Positions 24,687 to 34,118 are shown, counted from the stretch's first letter. The stretch is 58,101 nt of DNA from Asticcacaulis biprosthecium C19 (GCF_000204015.1 NZ_GL883077.1:1435619-1493719), one strand, 5' to 3'. Made by a program: numbers and translations. The notes: generated from the letters alone by a model not told the origin.

Positions 24687-24970
24687 TCATCTACGAATAC
24701 AGGGATAGGAGCAGCATTCCGCAGCCGTTATTGACGCGGCATTGCAGGGGTATGGGCTGATCTTCGCTTGCGACTTGCGGCTTTGACTTGGCGCGCGACG
24801 AATTCACGGTAAGGGGTCAGAAAGACTACACGGGGCGCCATTGTGCATAAGGCCAGGGAAGGTTTTGCTCTCCGTGAGCATGCCATTATCCCTCTGATCA
24901 CCGTCAACCGTTAAATGGGATGAAACGACGTTGCGGTTGGGTGTCGGAGGCTGATGATCGTTGGCGTCGC
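24687..24970. other. Intergenic stretch without recognisable gene
   Basis: Nothing with coding character or RNA-gene structure was found. It includes the second copy of TGCAGGGGTATGG at 24743-24755. Confidence 0.45.
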
Positions 24971-25366
24971 TTACGTCCTTGCTGCCTGTCGTAGAGCTAG
25001 GTCTGTGATCGCGTCGAGGAAGCGAATATGTTCGGGCGTGCACCAGGTCTTGTTCGACATTTGGCGCTGCCACGTCCAATCCGGCCAGTCCCGGAACAAC
25101 TCATCCAATCCGAACTGGAAGGTTTCGTCCATATTCACCGAGACATAGCCGCGTTCGAAGGAAATGTAGGGCGATGGCCACTCAGCGCCGGCCAGGACGG
25201 CGACGACGGGTGACTCGTCCTTGGTCTCCATCACTTCCGGATGGTCTTCAAAGCACCATTTGATGGCGTCCTGTGGAGAGCTGATCCACTGGCGGAAACC
25301 GTCTATCGATTCTGGAAACTTGACCCGGCGGGCCAGGGAGACCTGGTCTTCGGAAGGCGTATCCAT
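24971..25366 (-). CDS. Hypothetical protein, 131 residues
   Basis: A soluble, acidic, Trp-rich protein (MDTPSEDQVSLARRVKFPES; DWPDWTWQRQMSNKTW). No signal peptide, membrane segment or known motif is visible. It was given start ATG 25366 because AGGT lies about 10 bases upstream and composition degrades before it; the frame remains open to 25600. It stands alone between the two ABC transporter regions. Its small acidic, aromatic-rich character is compatible with an immunity- or adaptor-type protein, but nothing in the neighbourhood supports that. Confidence 0.6.
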   Translation of the reverse strand: MDTPSEDQVSLARRVKFPESIDGFRQWISSPQDAIKWCFEDHPEVMETKDESPVVAVLAGAEWPSPYISFERGYVSVNMDETFQFGLDELFRDWPDWTWQRQMSNKTWCTPEHIRFLDAITDLALRQAART

Positions 25367-25622
25367 AATTGCGTACCTCGCTGCACCGATTGACATGACG
25401 CCTCGAGCAGAGGTGGGACGGCGTTCGAATTCCGTCAAGGGTTTGAACCGGCGATCACCGCAATATGACCGGAAGGTAACAAGGTGCGCAAAGACTGGGT
25501 GCGGCGGCTCAGCACCTAGGTGATCCGCGGTTCTCCCGAGATCGTAGGCGACTGAATAAGACAATTGCATTGCGATCGTCCGAAGCCTACCGGTAAGCAC
25601 CGGCTACCACCTGGAGACCCGA

Positions 25623-26702
25623 ATGCTTGCGAAGTCCCGGCCAAAGTCTTGGCTTGTTATCCTTGGGGTGGTGGCTGCCTGCCTCCTCGCCGGCGTCGTT
25701 TGGTTCATGGTGTCGCGTCCCGCAACGGTCGCGGTTCTGGAGATCAAACCTGCCACAACCGAGATCGGGCTTTCGGTCGTCGGGCGTGTGCGGCCTGCCG
25801 ACCTGGTCCAGTTGACGTCGTTAAATGCCGGACAGGTCATTCAGCTTCTGGCCGACAATGGCGACCGCGTCCAGGCGGGTGCGGCGCTGGCGGTTATCCG
25901 CGCCACGGTCGAACAGGCTCAGACCCAGGCCAATGCCGCACGCGAACGCGCAGCGCGCGCCGAGGCCGTGGAGGCCCGGCAGTCCTATGAACGGACGCGC
26001 ATGCTGGCCGACAAGGGGTTCGCCGCCCCCGCCGCTCTGGACATTGCGCGGGCCAAGCTCAATGCCGCCGAGGCCAATCTGGCCGCCGCTACGGCGGACG
26101 TGCAGGCGGCTGCCGAACGCACACGTGAGTTCACCATCCGGGCGCCCATGGACGGCACGGTTCTGCTTCGTCCCATCGACAATGGTCAGGTCGTCGCGGC
26201 CGGCGAAACCCTGTTCGAAGTGGGCTCGGATGCCGGCACGGAGATCTGGGCGGAGGTCGACGAAACCTATGCCGACGATCTGCAGCCGGGCATGCCGGCG
26301 CGCGCCGCGCTGTCCGGGTCTGACTCGGTCTTCGGCGCCCGGCTGAGCGAAGTGTCGCCGCGGGTCGACGCGTCGACCGGCGGTCGTCAGATCCGGCTGG
26401 TCCCTGACACCACCACCACGCTTCCGCCGGGGCGCTCGGTCGATGTCACGGTAGTGCTCAGCCAACGTCCCAACGCCATCGTAATCCCGCGCAAGGCTGT
26501 TATAGACGCAACCGCCGGTCCCAAGGTCTATGTCGTCGACAACGAGGGCGTCGTGCGTGTGCGCGAGGTGGCCATCCTGCGCTGGCCCTCCGTCAATGCC
26601 ATCGTGGAAAAGGGCCTGAAGGCGGGTGACCGCATCGTCCTCGACCCGTCGTCGGTTCGCAACGCGCAGCGGGTGCGCCCCGTGCCGGCCGGCGGGCAAT
26701 GA
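25623..26702 (+). CDS. HlyD/MacA-type periplasmic adaptor (membrane fusion protein)
   Basis: A 359-residue protein with an N-terminal membrane anchor (WLVILGVVAACLLAGVVWFM). A split biotinyl-lipoyl domain (GRVRPADLVQLTSLNAGQV; EFTIRAPMDGTVLLRPIDNG) is interrupted by an Ala-rich coiled-coil hairpin at about 95-165. Beta-barrel and membrane-proximal domains follow (RKAVIDATAGPKVYVVDNEG). It links an inner-membrane ABC pump to the outer membrane. ATG at 25623 has GGAG 7 bases upstream. The permease ATG follows four bases after the stop, so adaptor, permease and ATPase are one operon. Confidence 0.9.
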   Translation: MLAKSRPKSWLVILGVVAACLLAGVVWFMVSRPATVAVLEIKPATTEIGLSVVGRVRPADLVQLTSLNAGQVIQLLADNGDRVQAGAALAVIRATVEQAQTQANAARERAARAEAVEARQSYERTRMLADKGFAAPAALDIARAKLNAAEANLAAATADVQAAAERTREFTIRAPMDGTVLLRPIDNGQVVAAGETLFEVGSDAGTEIWAEVDETYADDLQPGMPARAALSGSDSVFGARLSEVSPRVDASTGGRQIRLVPDTTTTLPPGRSVDVTVVLSQRPNAIVIPRKAVIDATAGPKVYVVDNEGVVRVREVAILRWPSVNAIVEKGLKAGDRIVLDPSSVRNAQRVRPVPAGGQ

Positions 26703-26706
26703 CATC

Positions 26707-27909
26707 ATGTTCGCCTTTACCGTTGCGCGTCGCTACCTGTTCTCCAATCCGCTTCAGACCGTCCTGCTGGTGGCGGGCGTTGCCCTGGGCGTCACGGTTT
26801 TCATCTTTATCACCGCCCTGATTGCCGGCCTGGCCGTCTTGCTGACCGATCAGGTGACGGGCAACAGCGCCCACGTGACGCTGGACCCGCCGACCCGCGT
26901 TGCGCGGGTTCTCCCCGGCGCGCAACCCATCGAATCCGTTGCCCTGGTCTCCACGGTCCAGCGGCGGCAAATCCGCGACTGGCCGCGGATCGAGGGACTG
27001 CTGCGCGCCGAACCGTCAGTCATCGCGATTAGCCCCCAGATCACGGGCAGTGGCTTTCTGGTTCGCGGCGAAGCGGTCGCCCAGGTCGAGGTCATTGGCC
27101 TGGAGCCGCAGGGCATCGACGCCATCACGCCGATCTCGAGCAAGATTATCAGCGGCAGCAATGCCCTGGGCGCCGACGGCCTGCTGATCGGTGAGCGCCT
27201 TGCCCAGGAGTTGGGGCTTTATGCCGGCCAGGTCGTGTTGTTGCGGACCGAGCGCAATGCTGAGCGGCAACTGACCGTCAAGGGCATCTACCGCACCGGG
27301 CTGCAAAGCCTGGACGAGCGCGTTGCCTTTCTGTCGTTGCAAACCGCCCGCCCGCTGTTTGACCTCCCCGAGGGCGTCACCAAGATCGAGATCAAGCTGA
27401 ACAATCCCACGACAGCCCGCGAAGAAGCCGATTTCCTGGCCGAAGCGACGGGTTTGCGGGCGATTTCCTGGCAGGACAAGAACCTCGACCTGGAAGGCGC
27501 CCTCAAGTCCCAGGGGCAGACCGGTACGCTGATCCAGATCTTTTCGCTCATCTCCATCGTTATTGGCGTGGCCAGCGCCCTGGTCCTGTCGGCGTACCGG
27601 CGGCGGCCGGAAGTCGGCATCATGCGCGCGTTTGGAATTCCATCGGGCTTCATCGCCTGGATCTTCCTGCTTCAGGGTCTGCTGATCGGGCTGGCCGGCG
27701 CCGCTATCGGCTGCGCCACGGGCTACGGTTTGTGCACCTGGCTGGCAGGATTGACTCGCGCTGATGGCACGGCGGCCCTGCCCATTGCGCCGGAGCAGGG
27801 CGGCTATGTCGCGGCCATTGTTCTGACGACGCTGGGAGCCGTCATTGCCTCGGTTCTGCCCGCCCGTGCCGCCTCGCGCATCGATCCGCTGGAGGCGATA
27901 CAGCAATGA
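26707..27909 (+). CDS. FtsX-family ABC transporter permease (LolC/MacB-like, single module)
   Basis: A 400-residue permease with four membrane helices. The first is near residues 18-45, followed by a periplasmic MacB-PCD domain to about 275. Three C-terminal helices follow (LISIVIGVASALVLSAY; LLQGLLIGLAGAAIGCATGY; AAIVLTTLGAVIASVLPA). The coupling motif is RRRPEVGIMRAFGI and the C-terminus is RIDPLEAIQQ, typical of the family. It works with the ATPase whose start overlaps its stop (ATGA at 27906-27909) and with the preceding adaptor. The substrate may be a lipoprotein, a peptide or a small molecule. Confidence 0.9.
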   Translation: MFAFTVARRYLFSNPLQTVLLVAGVALGVTVFIFITALIAGLAVLLTDQVTGNSAHVTLDPPTRVARVLPGAQPIESVALVSTVQRRQIRDWPRIEGLLRAEPSVIAISPQITGSGFLVRGEAVAQVEVIGLEPQGIDAITPISSKIISGSNALGADGLLIGERLAQELGLYAGQVVLLRTERNAERQLTVKGIYRTGLQSLDERVAFLSLQTARPLFDLPEGVTKIEIKLNNPTTAREEADFLAEATGLRAISWQDKNLDLEGALKSQGQTGTLIQIFSLISIVIGVASALVLSAYRRRPEVGIMRAFGIPSGFIAWIFLLQGLLIGLAGAAIGCATGYGLCTWLAGLTRADGTAALPIAPEQGGYVAAIVLTTLGAVIASVLPARAASRIDPLEAIQQ

Positions 27910-28580
27910 CCCGACTGCTGGAAGCGCGCGGCATCGAAAAGACCTTTCACAACGGGGACGAAGACACCCAGGTGCTGAAAGGGATCGATCTCGATCTGGA
28001 ACCGGGGGAGATGGTCGCGCTTTTGGGCGCGTCGGGCTCCGGCAAGTCGACGCTTCTGTCGATTGTCGGGCTGTTGCTGCGCCCCAGCGCCGGCACGCTG
28101 ACGATCAGCGGCCAGGCGATCGACGGCCTGTCCGAAAAGGAACGCAGCCATTTTCGCAATACGCGTTTGGGCTTTGTCTTTCAGTTCCATCATCTCTTGC
28201 CGGATTTTACAGCGCTGGAGAATGTCGCCTTTCCGGCGGCGGCGCCGGCGGGCGGCCTGTCACGGCAAATGCGTGAACGTGCGAGCGAATTGCTGGGCCG
28301 GGTCGGGTTGTCCGACCGCGCCGACTTTGGTGCCAACCGCCTGTCCGGAGGCCAGAAGCAGCGCGTCGCCATTGCCCGCGCGCTGATGAACGCTCCGGAC
28401 CTCGTCATCGCCGATGAGCCGACCGGCAATCTCGACCGCGAGTCGGCGGATCGCGTTCTGGACCTGATGCGTGAGGTCAATAAGGCTGACGGCGCAACCT
28501 TCCTGATCTGCACCCATGATGAAAGCGTTGCTGAACGCTGCACGCGGCGCATCACGCTGCTTGACGGCCGCGTGAGTTGA
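27906..28580 (+). CDS. LolD/MacB-type ABC transporter ATP-binding protein
   Basis: A 224-residue ATPase. Walker A is GASGSGKST, the Q-loop VFQFHHLLPDFT, the signature LSGGQKQR, Walker B LVIADEPTGNLD and the H-loop CTHDES. The QFHHLLPDFTALEN stretch is strongly LolD-like. It completes the three-gene adaptor/permease/ATPase operon. Unlike the cluster at 18.6-24.0 kb there is no adjacent regulator. Confidence 0.92.
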   Translation: MTRLLEARGIEKTFHNGDEDTQVLKGIDLDLEPGEMVALLGASGSGKSTLLSIVGLLLRPSAGTLTISGQAIDGLSEKERSHFRNTRLGFVFQFHHLLPDFTALENVAFPAAAPAGGLSRQMRERASELLGRVGLSDRADFGANRLSGGQKQRVAIARALMNAPDLVIADEPTGNLDRESADRVLDLMREVNKADGATFLICTHDESVAERCTRRITLLDGRVS

Positions 28581-28674
28581 GCGGTTGGACGGTGGCGGAA
28601 TATTGGCCGCGCGGTTGGTCCGTTGACCTCTGCGGCGCGTATGATCGTTATCGATCACCTGAGTGCCTTGCGCG

Positions 28675-29466
28675 ATGAACCTTTACCTCTGTGCCGTCAT
28701 GGCCGGTGTGACCACCTTGCTACTGGGCGGGTGCGCCAGCGCGCCCCTGACGACTGCATCGACCCTATCGTCAGCGGACCAGTTGACGCCTGGCAAGACG
28801 GGAAGGACGACGACCAGGGAATATCGCGACGGCCCGGCCCTGGCGCAGGTGAAGCGTGTCTACCTGCATCCGACGGAGCTGGTGACCGGTGACGCGGCGC
28901 GTTACACGCTGAAAGACGACGAAAGAGAACTGGTGCTGGCCGAGGTCGAGGCGCAACTGTGCTTTGAACTGGCCGAGCGTTTCGAATTGGTGCGTGAACC
29001 GGGCCAGAGCGATGCCGAGGTGACGTCTGCGGTGACGTGGTTCGAGCCCACGGGCACAGCCGGGTCGGGCGCCGCGGCGGCGGTCAACTTCTTCATTCCC
29101 GGCCCGCTGGGGGTACGGCTGCCCGGCACCCTCGGGGGGCTGGGTGGTGAAGCGGAGATGACCGCCGGCAAGCGTCAGATCGCCGCTATTGTCTGGGCCC
29201 GTCAGGCTCAGGCCGTCGGCACCGACTCGCCGTCCCTGTCGCGTTTGGGCGATGCGCTCCAATTCGCCGAGCCCTTCGCGGACGATGTGGCACGGGTGAT
29301 GTCGCCGGATACCCTGCCGCAGCCAAGAACCTACACTGCCGCCAACGATCCATGTGCGGCTTACGGCGACCGCATTCAGGCGGCCGGCTTCATCTTTGAC
29401 AAGGTCACAGGTGTCTATGTACCCTCCGGTCGTAGGAAAGTCACAACCGAGGGTTCGGGCAATTAG
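28675..29466 (+). CDS. DUF3313-like lipoprotein
   Basis: A 263-residue outer-envelope lipoprotein: signal MNLYLCAVMAGVTTLLLGG with lipobox LLGGC (Cys20). The body (KRVYLHPTELVTGD, followed by QLCFELAERFELVREPGQSD and AVTWFEPTGTAG) resembles DUF3313 proteins of unknown function. A Gly-rich segment (PGPLGVRLPGTLGGLGGEAE) looks flexible. ATG at 28675 is chosen; GTG at 28663 would lengthen the n-region. It begins 94 bases after the ABC ATPase and may be separately expressed. Confidence 0.72.
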   Translation: MNLYLCAVMAGVTTLLLGGCASAPLTTASTLSSADQLTPGKTGRTTTREYRDGPALAQVKRVYLHPTELVTGDAARYTLKDDERELVLAEVEAQLCFELAERFELVREPGQSDAEVTSAVTWFEPTGTAGSGAAAAVNFFIPGPLGVRLPGTLGGLGGEAEMTAGKRQIAAIVWARQAQAVGTDSPSLSRLGDALQFAEPFADDVARVMSPDTLPQPRTYTAANDPCAAYGDRIQAAGFIFDKVTGVYVPSGRRKVTTEGSGN

Positions 29467-29546
29467 AGCGGTTCTCGCCGCGCATTAAGCCCTCTTTTAT
29501 ATCACCCTGTTATATTGGCGCCTGATCTCGAAGGGATGGCGCAGGG

Positions 29547-31526
29547 TTGAAAACCTTCATAGGCAGGCTGAGGCATATTTTTACCGTCTCCGGCGAGAGT
29601 CCGGAACTGGTCCAGGCGCAGTTTCGCGCCTTCTGCAAGCAGATGCCCACCCTCTACTTCATCCTGACCGTCAGCACCCTGGCGGTCAGCTACACCTTCT
29701 CGTCGCGTGCGCCGCTGTGGCTGTCGGTCTATCTGCCCGGGGCGATATGCCTGGTCTGTGTCGGCCGGTTCCTGTGGTGGATACGCGCCGGCAAGAAGCC
29801 CGTCTCCCATGACCATGCGCTACATCACCTGAAGCGGACCAACACCCTGGCTGCGCTGCTGTCCATAGGTCTAACGACATGGGGTTTAAGTCTGTACGGC
29901 TTCGGCGACGCCGAGGCCCAGGGGCATGTCATCTTCTATATGGCGTTGACGGTCATCGCTTGCATCTTTTGCCTGATGCACCTGCGGTCGGCAGCCATCA
30001 GCGTGACGCTGATCGTCGTTGCCCCCTATATTGTCTTTCTGATGGCAGAGGGCGGGCCGACTCAACGCGCTATCGCCGTCAACCTGTTACTGGTTTGCAT
30101 GGCCATGATCAGCGTTTTGCTGACGCATGATCGCGACTTCAAGGAACTGATCTCGTCACGCCGTGACCTGACCGCCAAGCAGGCGGAAACCGAGGCCCTG
30201 TCCAATGAGAATTTCCGCATTGCCAATCTGGATGCGTTGACGGGCCTGCCCAATCGGCGGCGGTTCTTTCATGATGCCGAAGCTGTCTTTGCTGCTGCTG
30301 AGGCGGGCGGGAAGGCGCTGGCCATCGGGGTGATCGACCTGGACGGGTTCAAGCCCGTCAATGATACCTTCGGGCATGCGGCCGGCGACAGGGTTCTGGT
30401 CGAGGCGGCGGAACGGTTTCAGCGGGCCGCTGCGGAAACCGGACACCCGGAGGTCATGGTCTATCGGCTGGGCGGGGACGAATTCGGCCTGGTCGTTCAG
30501 GGAGAGTTGCGCACGGGTGTGCTCGAGGATCTCGGACGGCGGCTCACGGAGGCGACATCGCGGCCATTCGCAGCCGGCGGTGCCCATACCCAGTTGGCCT
30601 GTTCCATCGGGTTTGCCCTTTGGCCGCAGTCCGGCACCACGGCGGAAAGCCTTTTCGAGTGCGCCGACTATGCGCTCTATCATGCCAAACGGCATCTTCG
30701 GGGACAGACCGTCCTGTTTTCGACCGACCACCAGGCGGAGATTCTCAACCAGAGCGTCGTCGAACGCAGCCTGCAGGCGGCCGATCTGTCAGCAGAGCTT
30801 TCGCTGGTCTATCAACCCCTTATCGACCTGCGCACCGGTCGCACCGTCGGCTTCGAAGCCCTGGCGCGGTGGGACAATCCCAGCCTGGGGCGGGTGACGC
30901 CGGCGGTGTTCATTCCGGCGGCCGAACGAGCCGGGCTGATCGGCACTGTGACCCGCGTGTTACTCGAAAAGGCGCTGCGCGAAGCCAGGACCTGGCCGCC
31001 GGCCATGGGTCTGTCGTTCAATCTGTCGGCCCACGATATCTGCGCCGCCGAGGGTGTGGTGCGGCTGATCGCCATTGTCCACGCCAGCGGTATCGACCCG
31101 AAACGCATTGACTTCGAAATCACAGAGACGGCCATGACGGCCGATTTCGAACGCGCATGCCAGTCGGTGAATACCCTGAAGGCTTTAGGCTGCCAGGTGT
31201 CACTGGATGACTTTGGCACGGGCTATTCGTCGCTCAGCCATGTCCACCGGCTGCCTCTGGATCGCATCAAGGTCGATCGCAGCTTCGTCGCCGATCTCGA
31301 CACCAATCCGGCCAGCCGTAAGATCGTCAAGAGCCTGACCTCGCTATGCCTGGACTTCGGCCTGACCTCGGTGATCGAGGGTGTCGAAACCGCGCAACAG
31401 CTGGAGGTCTTGGCCGGCCTTAATGGCGATCTGGCCCAGGGCTTTCTGTTCGCATGTCCGATGCCGGCAGCGGAAATACCAGCCTACCTGGCTGGCAGCG
31501 CTCAAGCCGTTGCCAGAATGGTATGA
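29547..31526 (+). CDS. Membrane GGDEF-EAL cyclic-di-GMP signalling protein
   Basis: A 659-residue protein. Six probable membrane helices (residues about 35-205) are followed by a short coiled segment. A GGDEF domain follows (LTGLPNRRRFFHDA; active site YRLGGDEF near 308), then an EAL domain (GFEALARW near 434, NLSAHD, FEITETAM, DDFGTGYSSL, KVDRSF, EGVET). All residues for cyclase and phosphodiesterase activity are present. The RxxD inhibitory site before GGDEF is absent, so product inhibition is not expected. TTG at 29547 is the apparent start, with GAAGGG 11 bases upstream. Its 3' end overlaps the convergent glycosyltransferase gene by 25 bases. Confidence 0.9.
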   Translation: MKTFIGRLRHIFTVSGESPELVQAQFRAFCKQMPTLYFILTVSTLAVSYTFSSRAPLWLSVYLPGAICLVCVGRFLWWIRAGKKPVSHDHALHHLKRTNTLAALLSIGLTTWGLSLYGFGDAEAQGHVIFYMALTVIACIFCLMHLRSAAISVTLIVVAPYIVFLMAEGGPTQRAIAVNLLLVCMAMISVLLTHDRDFKELISSRRDLTAKQAETEALSNENFRIANLDALTGLPNRRRFFHDAEAVFAAAEAGGKALAIGVIDLDGFKPVNDTFGHAAGDRVLVEAAERFQRAAAETGHPEVMVYRLGGDEFGLVVQGELRTGVLEDLGRRLTEATSRPFAAGGAHTQLACSIGFALWPQSGTTAESLFECADYALYHAKRHLRGQTVLFSTDHQAEILNQSVVERSLQAADLSAELSLVYQPLIDLRTGRTVGFEALARWDNPSLGRVTPAVFIPAAERAGLIGTVTRVLLEKALREARTWPPAMGLSFNLSAHDICAAEGVVRLIAIVHASGIDPKRIDFEITETAMTADFERACQSVNTLKALGCQVSLDDFGTGYSSLSHVHRLPLDRIKVDRSFVADLDTNPASRKIVKSLTSLCLDFGLTSVIEGVETAQQLEVLAGLNGDLAQGFLFACPMPAAEIPAYLAGSAQAVARMV

Positions 31527-32515
31527 TAAAGACGCAGATAGTCCTGCGCCATTCGTTCGACCGAAAATCGCCGCGCGACGGTCTCTGAGGTGGCTCGCCT
31601 GTCGATATCCGGAATGCGGGCTACGGCAGCTATCGCGCCATCCAGATCGTCGACAAGAAAGCCGTTGCGACCGTCTTCGATAATTTCCGGCATCGAGCCG
31701 CGCCGCATGGCGATGACGGGCGTTCCGCAGGCCATGGCTTCAATGACCGACAGGCCAAAGGGTTCGTCGAAATTGATCAGGTGCAGCAAAGCATAGGCCT
31801 GCCCGAGAGCCTGGCGGCGCGCTTCGCCCCCGACAGCACCATGATAGAGGATCGTCAAGCCGTCGATCCGCGGTGCGATCTCGCGTTCGAAATAGCCCTG
31901 GTCCTGGACGATACCGTAGATATGGAGGCGGCGGCCCACCGCCTGAGCGACGTCGATGGCTTCACGCGTGCCCTTGTCGGGGTGGATGCGGCCGAAATAG
32001 AGCAGGTCGTCGCTGCCCACCAGGTCCAGCGGAAAGTCCTCCGGCACGATGCCATGGTGGATGGTGGCGGCATAACGCAGGTCCGGCGACCGGTCGGCTT
32101 CGCTGATGGCGACGTAATGGATGCGATCTTCGTAGGGCTTGTACATCGGCAGGATGCGCTGTGACGAAAAGCCGTGAATGGTCGACACCATCGGTGTGTC
32201 CACCAGACGGGAAAAGGCATGAGCCGGGAAGTCCGCCTGATTGTGAATAATGTCGAAGCGATCAGCCTGTTCGAAGACATGGGCCAGGTGGCGGTATTCC
32301 CAGACCTTGGCATCGATCGACGGATCTTCGCAGTAGGGGGAGGGCACAACCGCGTCCAGTCTGGCCGTGGTGACGCTGTCACAGGTGGCGAACAGGGTGA
32401 CGTCCACGCCGGCCCTCACGAGGGCTTCGGTCAGAAGGCTGGTCACCAGTTCCCAGGGACCATAGTGGCGCGGAGGTGTGCGCCAGGCGATGGGCGCAAT
32501 CATGGCAATACGCAT
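31502..32515 (-). CDS. GT4-family glycosyltransferase
   Basis: A 337-residue GT-B fold enzyme transferring a sugar from an NDP-sugar to an unknown acceptor. The N-terminal Rossmann half starts MRIAMIAPIAWRTPPRHYGP. The C-terminal half has LYFGRIHPDKG and the E-x7-E motif in DEPFGLSVIEAMACGTPVIA. It starts four bases after the stop of the GH13 gene on the same strand, so the two are one unit. The pair may handle an alpha-glucoside (for example a storage or compatible-solute glucan). The 3' end overlaps the GGDEF-EAL gene on the other strand. Confidence 0.87.
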   Translation of the reverse strand: MRIAMIAPIAWRTPPRHYGPWELVTSLLTEALVRAGVDVTLFATCDSVTTARLDAVVPSPYCEDPSIDAKVWEYRHLAHVFEQADRFDIIHNQADFPAHAFSRLVDTPMVSTIHGFSSQRILPMYKPYEDRIHYVAISEADRSPDLRYAATIHHGIVPEDFPLDLVGSDDLLYFGRIHPDKGTREAIDVAQAVGRRLHIYGIVQDQGYFEREIAPRIDGLTILYHGAVGGEARRQALGQAYALLHLINFDEPFGLSVIEAMACGTPVIAMRRGSMPEIIEDGRNGFLVDDLDGAIAAVARIPDIDRRATSETVARRFSVERMAQDYLRLYHTILATA

Positions 32516-32519
32516 TCGG

Positions 32520-34118
32520 TCAGAGGATCTCCAGAATCAGGCCTTCATGGGGTGCCAGACCGTCGGATGACGGCACGGCCAGGGTTGAGAGCAGGGGCGC
32601 GGTGATGACCCCATCCGGAACCATCAGGCGGCGTGGCTGGTCTGTCAGGTTCAGCGCCACCATCAGCTTTTCGCCGTCAGCTCGACGCTGATACTGCAAC
32701 ACGCCGCAATCCCCCGGCAGGAGGGCGAAGTCGCCGCTGTTCAGCGCCATATGCCGACGGCGCATTGCCAGCAAGCGGCGGTACAGATTTAGCATGGAGC
32801 CCGTGTCGGCGGTCTGATGCGCCACATTGCGCGTAGCCCAGTCGTCATGCAGCGGCAGCCAGGGTTCCGCGGTGCTGAAACCGGCATTGTGGCTGTCGTC
32901 CCACGCCATGGGCGTGCGCGACGGATCGCGGCCGAGGCCCAGCCCCGGCTGGCGCAGGTCCTGCGGATCGCGGATGCGGTCGGTCGGGATCACAACGCAG
33001 GCAATGCCAAGTTCGTCGCCCTGATACAGGGTCGGCGTCCCACGCAAGGTCAGCAACAGCATGGCGGCGACGCGGGCCTGGGCCTCACCGATGCGGCCGG
33101 CGATGCGTGGCGCGTCGTGGCTGCCCATTACCCAGTTCGGCCAGCCGCCCGGTGGAAGAGCGGCTTCGTATTCGGTGATGATCCGCGCCAGGGCTTGCGC
33201 GTCCCACGGGGCGTCGAGGAGCTGGAAATTGAATGGCAGATGGACGCCGGGCCGGTCGTCCGAGCCGTAATAGGTGACCAGTTGAGGGACCGGCAGGCAG
33301 ACCTCGCCGACCAGCAGGCGCTCGCCGTAGCTATCCGCCACCTGGCGGAAGCTTTGGACGACGTCGTGGATTTCAGGCTGGTTGGCCGAATGGTGCTGCA
33401 AAACCTTGAACTTGTCGCCCAGTTCTGGCCGGAAGTCGGGATTGAGCGGATTGTCGGGCAGGCCTTCCGCCTTGATGCAATGCCACAGCACATCGATGCG
33501 GAAACCGTCGACGCCGCGGGCGAACCAGAAATGCAGCACGTCGGTCATGGCCTGGCGCACATCGGGATTGCGCCAGTTGAGGTCGGCCTGTTCCTTCAGG
33601 AAGGCGTGGAGATAGTACTGGCCGGTGGCCGGGTCGAGCTCCCAGGCCGAGCCGCCCATGTCGCTGGTCCAGTTGTTGGGCGGACCGCCGTCGGGGGCCG
33701 GATCGCGCCAGATATACCAGTCGCGTCTGGGGCTGTCGCGCGACGACCGGCTTTCGATGAACCACGGGTGCTGGTCCGAGCTGTGGTTGGGAACGAAATC
33801 GAGCAGCAGCTTCAGGCCTCGGTCATGGGTCTCTGCCAGCAGGGCGTCGAACTGCGCCAGGTCGCCAAACATCTCGGCGACATCGCAGTAGTCGGCGACG
33901 TCGTAACCGAAGTCTGCCATGGGGGAGGGAAAGATGGGCGACAGCCATATGGCGTCGACCCCCAGGGCCGCCACATAGTCTAGTCGCTGGCGAATGCCAT
34001 CCAGGTCACCGATACCGTCACCGTTGCTGTCCTGAAACGAGCGTGGATAGATCTGGTAGACCACGCCGCTTTCCCACCAGGGACGCCGGGTTGCAGGGGC
34101 TTGAGTGTCGAGGCGCAT
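32520..34118 (-). CDS. GH13-family alpha-glucosidase
   Basis: A 532-residue cytoplasmic-looking enzyme (no signal peptide). The N-terminal barrel (WWESGVVYQIYPRSFQDSNG) is typical of oligo-1,6-glucosidase/alpha-glucosidase subfamilies. Conserved regions are LLLDFVPNHSSD (region I), GFRIDVLWH (nucleophile Asp), LLVGEVCL (acid/base Glu) and MGSHDAPR (transition-state Asp; Ser replaces the usual Asn before His). NGDGIGDLDGI is a Ca2+-binding loop as in GH13_23 and related groups. It is expected to cleave alpha-1,4 or alpha-1,6 glucosyl bonds of maltodextrins, isomaltose or trehalose-like sugars. It is cotranscribed with the GT4 gene. Confidence 0.9.
   Translation of the reverse strand: MRLDTQAPATRRPWWESGVVYQIYPRSFQDSNGDGIGDLDGIRQRLDYVAALGVDAIWLSPIFPSPMADFGYDVADYCDVAEMFGDLAQFDALLAETHDRGLKLLLDFVPNHSSDQHPWFIESRSSRDSPRRDWYIWRDPAPDGGPPNNWTSDMGGSAWELDPATGQYYLHAFLKEQADLNWRNPDVRQAMTDVLHFWFARGVDGFRIDVLWHCIKAEGLPDNPLNPDFRPELGDKFKVLQHHSANQPEIHDVVQSFRQVADSYGERLLVGEVCLPVPQLVTYYGSDDRPGVHLPFNFQLLDAPWDAQALARIITEYEAALPPGGWPNWVMGSHDAPRIAGRIGEAQARVAAMLLLTLRGTPTLYQGDELGIACVVIPTDRIRDPQDLRQPGLGLGRDPSRTPMAWDDSHNAGFSTAEPWLPLHDDWATRNVAHQTADTGSMLNLYRRLLAMRRRHMALNSGDFALLPGDCGVLQYQRRADGEKLMVALNLTDQPRRLMVPDGVITAPLLSTLAVPSSDGLAPHEGLILEIL

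Noticed and set aside
25623-28580. Tripartite MacAB-TolC locus in the strict sense
   Set aside because: The permease and ATPase are separate proteins (LolC/LolD-like) and no outer-membrane channel gene is adjacent, so no macAB symbols were given.
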